Shown: in pieces, positions 1 to 10,110 of the stretch | Layout of the letters: every line of letters starts with the position of its first letter | How positions within the stretch are numbered: the first letter of the stretch is position 1 | Source of the DNA: Chryseobacterium taeanense | GTDB taxonomy: Bacteria; Bacteroidota; Bacteroidia; Flavobacteriales; Weeksellaceae | DNA length: 64,000 nt | NCBI RefSeq assembly: GCF_900099685.1 | Contig: NZ_FNDW01000001.1 | Location: forward strand, 248,001 to 312,000 | Direction: 5' to 3' | Made by a program: the position numbers and the translations under genes | The notes under the pieces: generated by a model | Databases searched by the model: none | What the model was told of the DNA's origin: nothing | What the model saw: the letters and a program-made list of their open reading frames with translations, nothing else

Positions 1-1400
1 AGGGTGTAATATTCCGTACGGTTCTGGAATTCATAGCCCAGTGTGATATTGGTTCTCGGGACAAAAGCACTGGAAGAGTGGAATCTGAACGGAGCAATAA
101 TTCTAGGTATGGAAAGCTGTACATTTGACCCTGCCCTGAAAATATTTTTAGCATTTTTCGGCCCGCCGATCTGTACGTCAAAAGCACCATATACAGAGGC
201 TTTGAACTGTTCTGCACCTCTGAAAAAGTTTCTGTGCGTCCAGTTAAGGTTAAGCTCGCTTCCTGCATAATTGGCAGAATTGGTTCTTCCCAAGGCTTCC
301 AGACGCAGCGACTGAAGCTCTCTGGGAGTCAATAAATAATAGGCATCAAACTTATGCTTCAGCGAATCTGCAACGACAAACTCATTTTTAACAAATTTAA
401 AAACGCCAAGACTGATAAGTCTGTTCAACGTAAGATTATGGTTGGTGCGGTTGTAAAGATCTCCTTGTTTGAAGTACAAGGCTCTGTCAAAAATTCTGGG
501 TTTGAATTTATGTTCGGGATCAATAACATAAATATCGTTATAAGCGTATTTGCTGAGAGAATCAGAATTCATCGGGACATTGTATTTACCGTCCTTCACA
601 TCCCGGATGTTATAATTCGGAAAAACGATCACTTTATCAATACTAAACTGCTGCTTAGAAAGGTCGGGTGTATTGTCTTTAAGCTTTACATTCAGTTCTA
701 CTTTGTGGTTTCCGCTTACCGTACTGTCTGCCTGCACAATAATGTTGTCGGGATGGAAATAATAAAAACCGCGTTCTTTTAAACCATTATCAATACGTTC
801 TCTTTCAGCTTTTATCACATCAAGATCAAAAGGCTGACCTTTTTTCAGGAAGGTTTTATCGGTAAGGCTTTGAATTTCACTGTTAACCAACGTAGAGTCC
901 TGCTGGAATTTTACATCGCTAATGAGATATCTTGCACCAGGCGTTAAGGTATAGATTACTTTTGCCTTTTTATTTTTGGCAACCGTATCATACGTTGCTC
1001 TTGCATTAAAGTAGCCTTTGTTTTCGGAGTAATTCTCAATAATGTCTTTATTGAATTCACGGTCTACATCACCAAGAAGAACCGGCTTTTCACCTACTTT
1101 ATATTTCAGCCAGTAGTTGAACCCTTTTTCCTTTTTCGGTTCTCTGGCAATATTATAGAAAAACAGTTTTGGCCTTAAACCTAAAAAACTTGAATTAGGT
1201 TTCGGAGTAAGATTGTCTTCCAGACCGGCTTTAAGATCTTTCTTTTCACTTTTGGAAATCGTATCATTTTCAATATTGATTTCTGCTCCGGTGTACAGCA
1301 TTTGATCTTCTTTAAGGTATCTGGTGTTGCAGGAAACTGCAGCAAAAGCGATTCCTAATGTATATATATATTTAAAGGATGTTTTATAATTTTTTTTCAT
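1..1400 (-). CDS. tamL: TamL-type BamA/TamA-family outer membrane lipoprotein (3' end beyond window)
   Basis: Reading leftwards from an ATG at 1400, an open frame runs off the left edge of the window (about 466 codons seen). The start encodes a lipoprotein signal with an AAVSC lipobox, so the N-terminus is probably acylated. POTRA-like sequence follows, for example GYFNARATYDTV and GFYYFHPDN. The visible end (PRTNITLGYEFQNRTEYYT) is the start of an Omp85 beta-barrel. In Bacteroidetes the TamA role is played by this lipoprotein form, TamL, which works with TamB to insert outer-membrane proteins or move lipids. The ATG touches the tamB stop codon with no gap, so the two are probably co-transcribed and translationally coupled. 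Family call is firm; the exact substrate is unknown. Confidence 0.85.
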   Translation of the reverse strand, partial: MKKNYKTSFKYIYTLGIAFAAVSCNTRYLKEDQMLYTGAEINIENDTISKSEKKDLKAGLEDNLTPKPNSSFLGLRPKLFFYNIAREPKKEKGFNYWLKYKVGEKPVLLGDVDREFNKDIIENYSENKGYFNARATYDTVAKNKKAKVIYTLTPGARYLISDVKFQQDSTLVNSEIQSLTDKTFLKKGQPFDLDVIKAERERIDNGLKERGFYYFHPDNIIVQADSTVSGNHKVELNVKLKDNTPDLSKQQFSIDKVIVFPNYNIRDVKDGKYNVPMNSDSLSKYAYNDIYVIDPEHKFKPRIFDRALYFKQGDLYNRTNHNLTLNRLISLGVFKFVKNEFVVADSLKHKFDAYYLLTPRELQSLRLEALGRTNSANYAGSELNLNWTHRNFFRGAEQFKASVYGAFDVQIGGPKNAKNIFRAGSNVQLSIPRIIAPFRFHSSSAFVPRTNITLGYEFQNRTEYYT

Positions 1401-4400
1401 TTACTTAAATTCTACGGCTTGGTTCTGTTTGTTTTTTCTGTCTTCTTTTTGCTTTTTGTTTCTCGACTTTTGGAAAATATCCCGGAATTTGTCATAATCC
1501 AGCGTGATGATAAATCCTAATCCTGTTTCCACGATCTGTCCCTGAAGTGCCACCTGATACTCATTCTTACGGTAGGCGCGAAGCATATAACGGCCGTCTT
1601 TTGACAGGCTGTAATCTACCGTCACGTCTCCCGCGATATTGGTCATGTTTTCATTCTGACGCGCTTCGCCTTCCAGCCCGAAATTGCTGCCTACCGAAAC
1701 TTTCAGACGGTCATTCAGAAGTTTTTTACTGATATCAACATTAAGGTCAGTTCTGGTGTTTTTTGTGCCTGAAGAATAATCTTCGGAAGATTCAAGGTCA
1801 AAATTCAGATCAACCCCTTTAATGAGATCAGAGGCAAGATTGTTTAGCTGTTGTGAAAGTATTTTACTCACACTTTGTCTCGCCATCATCTCTCCTGAAA
1901 GACCGGCACCTGATTCAAAAGGATTTTCACCAATAAATCTGTTTAATAAAAGGAGAGCAAAAACCTGTTTGTTCATTTCCGATTCCTGGGTTCTCAGCTG
2001 TGTCAGTTTCTGATCGACAATATCTGTAACGGTTGAGGAAACGGCATTGTTTTTTTCAGCAGTTGTAATATCAAATGTAATGACAGGTTTCAATAATTCA
2101 CCTTTCATTTTTAATAACGTATTGAAAGGAATTCTCTGTTTAAACTGGTTGAGCGTTGTGGCGCTTTCTCCGCTGATCTGCTGTTCTACGAGATCGATCG
2201 GTGCGGCTTCAGTTTTATAGACTGCCGTGATGTCAAGCAAGGCAGTAGTTGGTTCACCGGTCCAGGTTATCGTGCTTCCTTTTTCAATATCAAACTTACG
2301 TTTCAGAACGCTTACCGACATTTCATAGCTTCCGGATTCCACCTGATAAACTCCGACAAGAGTGGTTTTCCCGGAAGGATCAATTCCGCCTGTAAGTTCT
2401 GCCTCGCCTTGAAGCTTTACAAAATCTCCGTTGGCTTTATCGATGAGCAACGATAATTTGGCTTCTTTACTCAGCTCGATATTTACACTTACATCCATTC
2501 CCTTGATTCTGCTTTGGGAATTTAAAGAATCTGCTTTGATGGTTTTATTTAAAGCCACCTGATCCTGATCGATAAACTCAACAATACCTTCTCTTTCCTC
2601 TAAAGTAGGAGAAGACTGAGGAAGGACAAATGTAAAGTCGGTGTCATCGGCAACTGCCAGACGGCCGTCTACTTTAGGCAAATCCAGATTTCCTTTGATG
2701 TGCAATGCGGCATCGATAGAAAGAATTCCGTACATGATCGCATCATTAGACTTTTCTGAATTAACTACTTTAAAATCTTTAGCATTTACATCAAGATTGA
2801 AAGCAAAATCCCTGTACGTCTGTGTAAGAACCTGCCCGTCGATATTTAAAGAATTACCGTCTTTATCGTTGATTTTAAAGTTGTTAAACTCGATTCCACG
2901 GCTCGTAAAATCAATTTCATCGTTAAGTTTTCTAAAGTCGCTGCCGGTTTTGGCAATTTCAAGTCCGACATCATTGAACTTTATTTTACCTAAAATATTC
3001 GGCTGCGAAGTTGTTCCGGTGATCTTTAAATTTCCGGAAAGATAACCTTCGGTATTGGTTACGGCATTCATCGAAAAGCCTTGGACAGACTTCATCTGAA
3101 GCTGATTGATTGCCATGTTCATATCAAATGTACTTGAAGCCGTATTGTAATCTCCAAGAATCTTCACATCATTATTATTTCCGGAAAGCACAATATCAGC
3201 ATTTAAAATCTTCGGTGAAGTGTTATTCACTTTTACGGCAAGATTACCGACAGGATTTTCATAGACAATAAGATCTGAGATATTCAAATCGGAAGTGAAG
3301 GTCATATTTTTGGTGAGGTCCCGAATCTGGGCGGTTCCGTTGATATTTCCTCTTGCTAAAAGCGTATCTTTTTTAATCAGTTCGGTAATGGTTTCGATCT
3401 TAAAGTCCTTCAGAGAAACATTTAACGGAGCATTCGGAGACTGGGTTTCAGACTGCAGAAGGATTTCACTTCCTGAGTTCGACAATCTGAAATTGTCTGC
3501 CACAATACCTTTGCTGCTGATCTGTATTTTGTTGCCTTCCGCAACAGTCCAGTCGGTGTAATTCAATTTCAATCCATCAGGATTCAATGAAATTTCGGTG
3601 ATGTCATTCAATGATTTTGCGTTTCCGGCAATCAGGAACTGTGTTTTATCTTTTGTATCTTTTGTCGTGATATTGTAATTGATGATGTCGTTGGCGATAT
3701 CTCCTCCGATATTCACTTTATTCAAAGCAAAACTTGAACTCTTCAATGCAGCAACGTTCAGGTTATATTGCAATGCCTGATTTTCATTGGTAACCTTTAA
3801 CGTAGCATTTTCAATGGAATTCTCTCCATACAACAACTGCGGGATTTGTCCGTCGATTTCTATTCTTTGAGAATCGGCATTATAATTTCCTGTCAGATTA
3901 ATGGTTTCAAAACTCTTCAGATCCGGAACAAATTTTCTGATGAGATCATCATTTTTAATTTTTGCATTAAAGGTAAAAAACTGTCCTGCTTCGATTTTTT
4001 CATTCTTCGCAGGCTTTTGGAACTGATAATACTGATTGATTGTCTGCGTTAAAGCTCCGAATATTTGCGTAAGCCTGTATTTTCCTTTTAATTCCACATC
4101 GGCGATCTGCGAGTTGAAAATAATGTTTGTGGAATCTGCAGTTGCCGATGCCTTCAGGTTGATTTCCTGAATAGGATAAATTTCTTTCGTATCTGATATG
4201 GCAAAATCTTTTAAATTTAAGTAACCGTTCAGCTGATCGGGATCAAGATTGGTAAAGTCGCCGTCTATTTTTCCGGCAAGGATCATCGGGTCTTTATAGA
4301 ACCCAAGTTTATTGAGATCAAGCTTCAGAATATTTCCGTTGACTTTTACCGTAGGATTTTTTTCGTTGTAAACTCCTGAGGCAGTCAGCTGCATATTGGC

Positions 4401-6437
4401 ATTAGGATCTTTGGAGTTCAATATAATATTGTATGCACCACGTCTTATTTTTCCCGTAAGGTTCATGTTCTGATAGCGGTATCCTTTGTAAACGGCGGAA
4501 GCAACATGTCCTTTCAGATCTGCATTGGCATTTTTGAAATCGAAACTTTCGCCTTTAGCATAGATCTGCGCTGAAATCGATCCGATGTCTTTATTTTTAA
4601 TGATTTTTCCGATCTGCAAGCCCTGAAGATTGGCTTTTACATCATATAATTCGTGGTTTTTTCTTCGCATATTGACCTTCGCCACCACGGAAGCATTTCC
4701 TGAAGTAGAGTAGAGGTTGAGGTTTGCATTCACAACTTTGGTCGTTCCTTTTGCCGTTCCTTTAATACTCATATTGGCAGGAAGGGAAATATTATTTGGA
4801 ATAGTATTTTTCGGAACGAGATTATAAATTGTTTTCGCGGAGGAAGATAGTTCTTCAATTTTCAGATCATAGTACAGATTGTTGGGATTGGTCGCGTTTT
4901 TAATTCTTCCTGTAGCGGCTACTCTCAGCTGGTCAAGACCTGATACTTTAAGATTGTTGATTAAAAGGTCATTTACATTGCCCTTTACATTGGCATTGAC
5001 ATTTAAGACCGCATTCGGGTATTTGTTGAATGGTGCGGTATTGCGAAGATCAGGAGCGAGCGTTAAAATATCCGCAAACCCCACTTTTGAATCTTTGATA
5101 TTGGCTGAAATCTTTACGGCTCCCAGGTTTGAGCTCAGTTGTTCGATGGAGTTGTAGTTTAGGATCACTTCATCGCGCAGAATCGTTCTCGATGTTTCGA
5201 GATAAAGATCTTTCAGGTATGCTTCTTTTTCATTGTACACGAAATCGGTATTGAATTCACGAACATCAAGTCCTCTTGCCTCCTGAATTTCTGCTGAATT
5301 TACCGAGCCGGCAAATGTATTGTTCTGCATTTTGAAGTCTCTGACCTCGAGATTCAGTTTTGAAAAATTCAGGTGATTAAAATCCATTCCCTGTTTTGTG
5401 GGAGCGATGGCAGTATTGTTGTAAGCCACTTTTACGTCATTGAGAACCAGTTTCCCGAGCAAAAGATTTAAGGCTTTCTGCTGGTCGGTGGATTTAGAAA
5501 CCTCAGTTTTTTTATCCGCTTTCGGATCAGCATTGCCGGATGGAAGATAAAGGTTTGCATTAATATTGGCTCCGGATAGGAAAACATTGTCAACGTTGTA
5601 TGCGTTATTTTCCAGATCAAGTTTGTTGACCTTGGTGCTGAGTTCTTTAAACAAAACTTTTGCAAATGTTTTTGTATTGTCATCTCCGTAATTAATATCG
5701 AAATTCGTAAGCTTTACGCCTCTTAATCCGAGTTGCATCGGCTTTTTATTGTTGAGAGAATCTACTTTCTTTTCAACTTTTTTGGAAACTTCTTCTACAA
5801 GATCCTGCTTCAGTTTAAGCTTCAGGCCATCAAGGTTGATATCATTAACAGCATAGGAGTTATTTTGTAGATCGAAAGTTTTTACTCTTGTATCAAAAGA
5901 TTTAAAGTAAAGTTGAATATCATTTCTGGACTGCTGATCATTAAAAGTAATACCAATATCTTTCAGATTGATTTTATCTAAAGAAATGATGAAGGGCTTT
6001 GATGAACTTTCCTCTTTATCATTGGTGGCGAAGGCATCAATAATATAATCAAAGTTGAATGTGCCATCGGGTTTTCTTACCACATTAGCGCGGGCACCTT
6101 CCAGATCAACGGATGTGATGTCTGCCGTGGAATTGATAAGCTTAAGCATATTTAAGCCTACATCAAGCTTTTTTACGGCAAGAAGGGTATCAATATTTTG
6201 TCCCTTTAAATAAAGATTTTCCATAACAAGACTGTTAGGGAATCCTATGTAAACCCTTTCCAGGCTTACTTTTGTTTTGATTTTCTTTTCAAGATAAACA
6301 ACCAGCTTGTCTTTAACAAAGTTCTGAACCGCCGGAAGTCTTAAGCTAAGAATAAGTAGCGTAATGAATACCAAAATAGATACTATGGTAATTATAAAAC
6401 GCCGTAAGAGTTTTCGTTTGTTGATTTTCAGTTTCAA
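1401..6437 (-). CDS. tamB: Translocation/assembly module protein TamB (DUF490 family)
   Basis: A 1678-residue protein with one N-terminal membrane anchor (about residues 11-33), then a very long repetitive beta-rich region with many short Asn/Asp-Leu-Lys blocks, as in the AsmA/TamB superfamily of periplasm-spanning lipid-transfer or assembly proteins. The C-terminal part (about 1300-1660) has the DUF490 character (VGVYQVESGSYEMSV, FALLLLNRFIGENPF, GLGFIITLDYDKFRDIF). It is predicted to bridge the inner membrane to TamL. The start is a TTG at 6437: there is an in-frame TAA shortly upstream and no ATG before the membrane segment. It lies directly upstream of tamL in one operon. Very likely right at family level; whether it moves proteins or phospholipids is not settled by sequence. 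Confidence 0.9.
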   Translation of the reverse strand: MKLKINKRKLLRRFIITIVSILVFITLLILSLRLPAVQNFVKDKLVVYLEKKIKTKVSLERVYIGFPNSLVMENLYLKGQNIDTLLAVKKLDVGLNMLKLINSTADITSVDLEGARANVVRKPDGTFNFDYIIDAFATNDKEESSSKPFIISLDKINLKDIGITFNDQQSRNDIQLYFKSFDTRVKTFDLQNNSYAVNDINLDGLKLKLKQDLVEEVSKKVEKKVDSLNNKKPMQLGLRGVKLTNFDINYGDDNTKTFAKVLFKELSTKVNKLDLENNAYNVDNVFLSGANINANLYLPSGNADPKADKKTEVSKSTDQQKALNLLLGKLVLNDVKVAYNNTAIAPTKQGMDFNHLNFSKLNLEVRDFKMQNNTFAGSVNSAEIQEARGLDVREFNTDFVYNEKEAYLKDLYLETSRTILRDEVILNYNSIEQLSSNLGAVKISANIKDSKVGFADILTLAPDLRNTAPFNKYPNAVLNVNANVKGNVNDLLINNLKVSGLDQLRVAATGRIKNATNPNNLYYDLKIEELSSSAKTIYNLVPKNTIPNNISLPANMSIKGTAKGTTKVVNANLNLYSTSGNASVVAKVNMRRKNHELYDVKANLQGLQIGKIIKNKDIGSISAQIYAKGESFDFKNANADLKGHVASAVYKGYRYQNMNLTGKIRRGAYNIILNSKDPNANMQLTASGVYNEKNPTVKVNGNILKLDLNKLGFYKDPMILAGKIDGDFTNLDPDQLNGYLNLKDFAISDTKEIYPIQEINLKASATADSTNIIFNSQIADVELKGKYRLTQIFGALTQTINQYYQFQKPAKNEKIEAGQFFTFNAKIKNDDLIRKFVPDLKSFETINLTGNYNADSQRIEIDGQIPQLLYGENSIENATLKVTNENQALQYNLNVAALKSSSFALNKVNIGGDIANDIINYNITTKDTKDKTQFLIAGNAKSLNDITEISLNPDGLKLNYTDWTVAEGNKIQISSKGIVADNFRLSNSGSEILLQSETQSPNAPLNVSLKDFKIETITELIKKDTLLARGNINGTAQIRDLTKNMTFTSDLNISDLIVYENPVGNLAVKVNNTSPKILNADIVLSGNNNDVKILGDYNTASSTFDMNMAINQLQMKSVQGFSMNAVTNTEGYLSGNLKITGTTSQPNILGKIKFNDVGLEIAKTGSDFRKLNDEIDFTSRGIEFNNFKINDKDGNSLNIDGQVLTQTYRDFAFNLDVNAKDFKVVNSEKSNDAIMYGILSIDAALHIKGNLDLPKVDGRLAVADDTDFTFVLPQSSPTLEEREGIVEFIDQDQVALNKTIKADSLNSQSRIKGMDVSVNIELSKEAKLSLLIDKANGDFVKLQGEAELTGGIDPSGKTTLVGVYQVESGSYEMSVSVLKRKFDIEKGSTITWTGEPTTALLDITAVYKTEAAPIDLVEQQISGESATTLNQFKQRIPFNTLLKMKGELLKPVITFDITTAEKNNAVSSTVTDIVDQKLTQLRTQESEMNKQVFALLLLNRFIGENPFESGAGLSGEMMARQSVSKILSQQLNNLASDLIKGVDLNFDLESSEDYSSGTKNTRTDLNVDISKKLLNDRLKVSVGSNFGLEGEARQNENMTNIAGDVTVDYSLSKDGRYMLRAYRKNEYQVALQGQIVETGLGFIITLDYDKFRDIFQKSRNKKQKEDRKNKQNQAVEFK

Positions 6438-6455
6438 GAGTGATAGGGTTTAAAA

Positions 6456-6463
6456 CAAATATA
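6456..6463 (-). promoter_or_regulatory. Candidate -7 element for tamB-tamL
   Basis: On the minus strand this reads TATATTTG, a match to the Bacteroidetes -7 consensus TANNTTTG, 18 bases ahead of the TTG start of tamB. No clear TTG -33 element lies at the usual 17-20 base spacing, so this is a half-site call. Confidence 0.45.
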
Positions 6464-6611
6464 GCAATACTCATTGTACTGCTTATCTGTTGTGGTACCC
6501 TTTACGAATACAAAAATCCTGCCTTGACTGCCAATCTAATGGAATTTAGTTTAGTTGATTGTCAAGTGAATAGTTGATGCTGACAGTCAAAGCCTGGATT
6601 TTAAGGTATAA

Positions 6612-6698
6612 AAAGCCCTCTTTTTTTATTTTTTAATTGAAAAGGTTTTTAGCAAAAATGAATATTCCAATGTTAGTTTAGTTGTCTAAAGAGGGCTT
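6612..6698 (-). terminator. Possible long-loop terminator after ccoP
   Basis: AAGCCCTCTTT (minus strand, near 6698) is complementary to AAAGAGGGCTT (near 6613), and the second arm runs into a T-rich stretch. The arms are about 11 bp but are separated by some 60 bases, so it is either a weak terminator or the closing stem of a longer structured 3' end. It follows the last cco gene and precedes tamB on the same strand. Confidence 0.45.
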
Positions 6699-6729
6699 GG
6701 CATGGTTTAATTATAGTGAGGCTATTAGT

Positions 6730-7617
6730 TTAATCATTTCCGTTTTCCCAGTGTACTTCTTCACCCTGAGGAGCTGCACCGCCCTGAGCCGGAGTGATAG
6801 GAGCAGTTTCCTGATTGATGTGGTAAATGTATGCTGCAATTTTTTCGGCATCTCTTCCGGTGATGGTTCCTTCTTTAATCAGAGGGCGCATCGTAGGATT
6901 ATTAGGTGATCCGTTTTCAAGCATCCAGAATACATTTTTGAATAAACTTTTTTGTTTCACATTGATCCAGTGGTTATCGGTAAGGTTGGGTCCGATTCCT
7001 CCTTTTGCTCCATCTCCGTGGCAGGTTGCGCAATTGGTTTTAAAAAGCTCCTTGCCTTCTGCTACGTTGTCTGCACTGTATTTTGCATTTTCAAGGTTAA
7101 TCTGAGGAGCTGTTTTTTCATATTCTGCAATAGAGGCAAGCATTGTTTTGGTTTCGTGTGTCAGCTCAGCCTCGGGGTGTGCATAATCTGTGAAGGCGAA
7201 TGCGGTAAGATACACGGCGCAGAAGATAAATCCGAACCAGAAAAGACCAATCCACCATTTTGGAAGAGAATTGTCTAACTCTGTAATCCCGTCAAATCCA
7301 TGGTCAATAAGAATATCTTTTTCCTCTGTTGCAGATTGTTTTTTGAAAGCCGAATTCCAAAGTTTCTGATAATAAGGGATGCTTTTTTCTTTTAGATATA
7401 AAGCTTTTTCTTCATCCGACAGTTTGGTGAAATTCTGATTCTCGATCAGATCTCCAATAGAATTCATGATCAGAAGCAGGATAATTGCAATTAGCATCAA
7501 CCCCCAGAAAAAAGGAGAAGAAAAGTATCCTGAATCGTGCGCGAACATTTCGAACGCCATGACCGTCAAACCTATAGTGACAAGGATGTGTACTGAAATT
7601 GGGGTTCTGGTTTTCAT
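6730..7617 (-). CDS. ccoP: cbb3-type cytochrome c oxidase subunit III (CcoP), mono-heme
   Basis: A 295-residue subunit that carries electrons to the CcoNO core of the high-affinity cbb3 oxidase in the inner membrane. Hydrophobic segments lie at about residues 6-26, 33-52 and 127-150. The CcoP hallmark GFDGITELDNSLPKWW lies just before the third. One heme c site (CATCHG, about residue 198) is present with the distal Met in NPTMRPLI; proteobacterial CcoP has two heme domains, so this is the shorter type. The reading frame could open at a TTG at 7623, but ATG at 7617 is preferred. It follows ccoNO by 16 bases, so the two form an operon. The C-terminus is Pro/Gly-rich. Confidence 0.93.
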   Translation of the reverse strand: MKTRTPISVHILVTIGLTVMAFEMFAHDSGYFSSPFFWGLMLIAIILLLIMNSIGDLIENQNFTKLSDEEKALYLKEKSIPYYQKLWNSAFKKQSATEEKDILIDHGFDGITELDNSLPKWWIGLFWFGFIFCAVYLTAFAFTDYAHPEAELTHETKTMLASIAEYEKTAPQINLENAKYSADNVAEGKELFKTNCATCHGDGAKGGIGPNLTDNHWINVKQKSLFKNVFWMLENGSPNNPTMRPLIKEGTITGRDAEKIAAYIYHINQETAPITPAQGGAAPQGEEVHWENGND

Positions 7618-7633
7618 TTTCAATTTATTTAAA

Positions 7634-9913
7634 TTATTCTACACTTGCGGTTTGGATCTGAGTGGTTTTGATATCTGTTCCCAGCCTTTGTAAATAAGCG
7701 ATCATTGCTACGATTTCTCTGTTCTCAAGCGGAACGAAAGAAGCTCCTTTTGCCATTCTGTCTTTTTCTACCTGCTGCTTTACATCTGCTGCTTCGGAGT
7801 AAATTCTTTTAACAATGCCTTTCGCCTGATTGTCTGCCCACTGATTAGCGGAATCTATTTCAGCTTTCGTGTAAGGAACATCGAAATAATTTTTCATCAG
7901 TTTCATCTTGTCTACCATCTGCTCTTTATCCAGTTTGTTCGTAATCAACCAAGGGAAACGCGGCATAATGGATCCCGCTGAAGTAATTCTTGGGTTATAC
8001 ATATGCTTGAAATGCCATGAGTCAGGGTTTCTGCCGCCTTCTCTGTGAAGATCCGGCCCTGTTCTTTTAGATCCCCAAAGGAACGGTCTGTCATACACAA
8101 ATTCTCCTGCTTTAGAATATTGTCCGTTTTTACCTTCAAATCTTACGATTTCGTCACGGAAAGGTCTTATCATCTGTGAATGACAAGCATTACATCCTTC
8201 TCTGATATATAAATCTCTTCCTTCAAGTTCCAGTGGTGAATAAGGTTTCACCGCTGTAATGGTTGGTACACTTTGTTTCAGTGTCAGTGTAGGAATAATT
8301 TCCACAAGTCCTCCAATTGCCACCGTAATAAATGCTAATATTGCCATTACTCTCGGGGTTCTTTCTATCCAAAGGTGTATTCCTTCTCCTTCTTTTCTTG
8401 CACTTCCGATGTTTGCCAATGCAGGGGCTTCTGCAGGAACATTTTTCTGGAAGGAGCCGGCCTTAATGGTTTTTATCACATTCACCACCATTAAAATGGC
8501 ACCTGAAATATAGAACAGACCTCCTAAGAATCTCATTTTATAGTAAGGAATAATTGCTGTTACAGTATCCAGCCAGTTTTTCCAAACCAATGTTCCGTCC
8601 GGATTGAACTGTTTCCACATTAATCCTTGTGTGAAACCTGAAATATACATCGGAACCGCATAGAAAATAATTCCTAATGTTCCCAGCCAGAAATGCCAGT
8701 TAGCCAGTTTTTTAGACCAAAGCGATGTTCTCCACATTACAGGAATCAGGTAATATACGATACCGAATGCCATGAAACCGTTCCAGCCTAATGCTCCGAT
8801 GTGTACGTGACCGATTACCCAGTCTGTGTAGTGACCTATTTTATTTAAAGATTTTGTTGCTAATAAAGGACCTTCAAACGTTGCCATTCCGTAACACGTA
8901 ACAGCCACAACGAAGAATTTTAATATCGGATTTTCTCTTACTTTGTCCCAGGCTCCTCTTAAAGTTAAAAGTCCGTTCAGCATTCCTCCCCAAGATGGTG
9001 CGATAAGCATGATAGAGAAACCGGTTCCCACTGCCTGAGCCCATGCCGGTAAAGCAGTATATTGAAGGTGGTGAGGACCTGCCCAAAGATAGACGAAGAT
9101 CAATGACCAGAAGTGAATAATCGATAATTTATAAGAGAAAACCGGTCTGTCGGCAGCTTTTGGTAAGAAATAATACATCAAACCAAGAACCGGAGTTGTT
9201 AATACGAATGCTACAGCATTATGGCCATACCACCACTGTACTAAGGCATCTTTAGCTCCTGAATAGATGGAGTATGATTTCCACGAAGTGAATGATAATG
9301 GTACCTCAAGGTTGTTGAAAATATGGAGCATTGCCACTGCAAGCCAGGTTCCGATATAGAACCAGATGGCTACATATAGATGTCTTACTCTTCTTTTGGC
9401 AATAGTTCCGAACATGTTGATTCCGAAGATCACCCAAGAAATGGTAATTAAAATATCGATAGGCCATTCGTGTTCTGCATATTCTTTGGAAGTATTGATC
9501 CCCATAAGGAAAGTGATAACTACTGAAACGATCATTAGCTGCCATGTCCAGAAATGCATCCATGATAATGTATCGCTATACATTCTTGTTTTCAGTAGTC
9601 GCTGCATACTGTAATAAGCGCCGCAGAAAAAGGAATTACATACAAAGGCAAATATAACAGCACTTGTATGCAACATTCTGATTCTTCCGAAGCCTAATGC
9701 TCCCTGTGTATTAATAAGTCCCTGAATGTTTCCTGATGCCAGACTTTTGATTGTTGTATCGTCCGTTCCAAATAAAAATTCCGGAAGTTCGGGATAAAAA
9801 AGCATTAGTGCAGCGGTAAGACCCAGTAAAAAACCTACCAGACCGAATGCGATTGTAGCATAGAGAAATGCTCTGACAATATTATTGTCATAATTAAATT
9901 TTTGCGTCTCCAT
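7634..9913 (-). CDS. ccoN: Fused cbb3-type cytochrome c oxidase subunits I and II (CcoN-CcoO)
   Basis: A 759-residue fusion. The first ~480 residues are the 12-helix heme-copper oxidase subunit CcoN, with the copper-ligand region WWYGHNAVAF, the PHH pair and GHVHIGALGWNG for the hemes. After a linker comes a membrane anchor and the CcoO mono-heme cytochrome c domain with EGCNACHSQMIRPF and a later methionine-containing segment (GSIMPRFPWL). It reduces O2 to water at low oxygen and pumps protons. Such N-O fusions are usual in Bacteroidetes. It is first in the operon, followed by ccoP; no ccoQ, ccoS or ccoG lies beside it in this window. Confidence 0.95.
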   Translation of the reverse strand: METQKFNYDNNIVRAFLYATIAFGLVGFLLGLTAALMLFYPELPEFLFGTDDTTIKSLASGNIQGLINTQGALGFGRIRMLHTSAVIFAFVCNSFFCGAYYSMQRLLKTRMYSDTLSWMHFWTWQLMIVSVVITFLMGINTSKEYAEHEWPIDILITISWVIFGINMFGTIAKRRVRHLYVAIWFYIGTWLAVAMLHIFNNLEVPLSFTSWKSYSIYSGAKDALVQWWYGHNAVAFVLTTPVLGLMYYFLPKAADRPVFSYKLSIIHFWSLIFVYLWAGPHHLQYTALPAWAQAVGTGFSIMLIAPSWGGMLNGLLTLRGAWDKVRENPILKFFVVAVTCYGMATFEGPLLATKSLNKIGHYTDWVIGHVHIGALGWNGFMAFGIVYYLIPVMWRTSLWSKKLANWHFWLGTLGIIFYAVPMYISGFTQGLMWKQFNPDGTLVWKNWLDTVTAIIPYYKMRFLGGLFYISGAILMVVNVIKTIKAGSFQKNVPAEAPALANIGSARKEGEGIHLWIERTPRVMAILAFITVAIGGLVEIIPTLTLKQSVPTITAVKPYSPLELEGRDLYIREGCNACHSQMIRPFRDEIVRFEGKNGQYSKAGEFVYDRPFLWGSKRTGPDLHREGGRNPDSWHFKHMYNPRITSAGSIMPRFPWLITNKLDKEQMVDKMKLMKNYFDVPYTKAEIDSANQWADNQAKGIVKRIYSEAADVKQQVEKDRMAKGASFVPLENREIVAMIAYLQRLGTDIKTTQIQTASVE

Positions 9914-10110
9914 AATTCCTAAAGTATTGTCCTGAAGTGATATTCTTTTTTTCTTAAACAGAAGTTTTTTATGTAAAATTTTAACTTAAGCTTCAATAAA
10001 TAAAAATATCATGTAGCGTAATAATGTTTTGCCAAAGGTATTCACTAACTTTGTGTAAGGCTAATAGATATACTTCTAAAATATACTAAAAACTACTAAA
10101 ACGAATAGGC
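9914..10110. other. Divergent intergenic region between ccoNO and the XRE gene
   Basis: About 200 AT-rich bases. TAACTTTG at 10046-10053 fits a plus-strand -7 element for the XRE gene, though the nearest upstream TTG is only 14 bases away. I see no convincing -7/-33 pair for ccoNO and no clear FNR/CRP-type palindrome (TTGAT-N4-ATCAA). Confidence 0.35.

Noticed and set aside
354-782. Plus-strand open frame of 142 codons
   Set aside because: It lies wholly inside tamL on the other strand and shows no protein-like signal; the tamL frame is a recognisable lipoprotein and Omp85 sequence.
6524-6590. TTGACTG...CAGTCAA inverted repeat between tamB and ccoP
   Set aside because: Only 7-bp arms with more than 50 bases between, expected by chance in AT-rich DNA; no T-run or other signal.
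7618-7633. Search for a ccoQ gene between ccoNO and ccoP
   Set aside because: Only 16 bases separate the genes, so no subunit gene can fit there.
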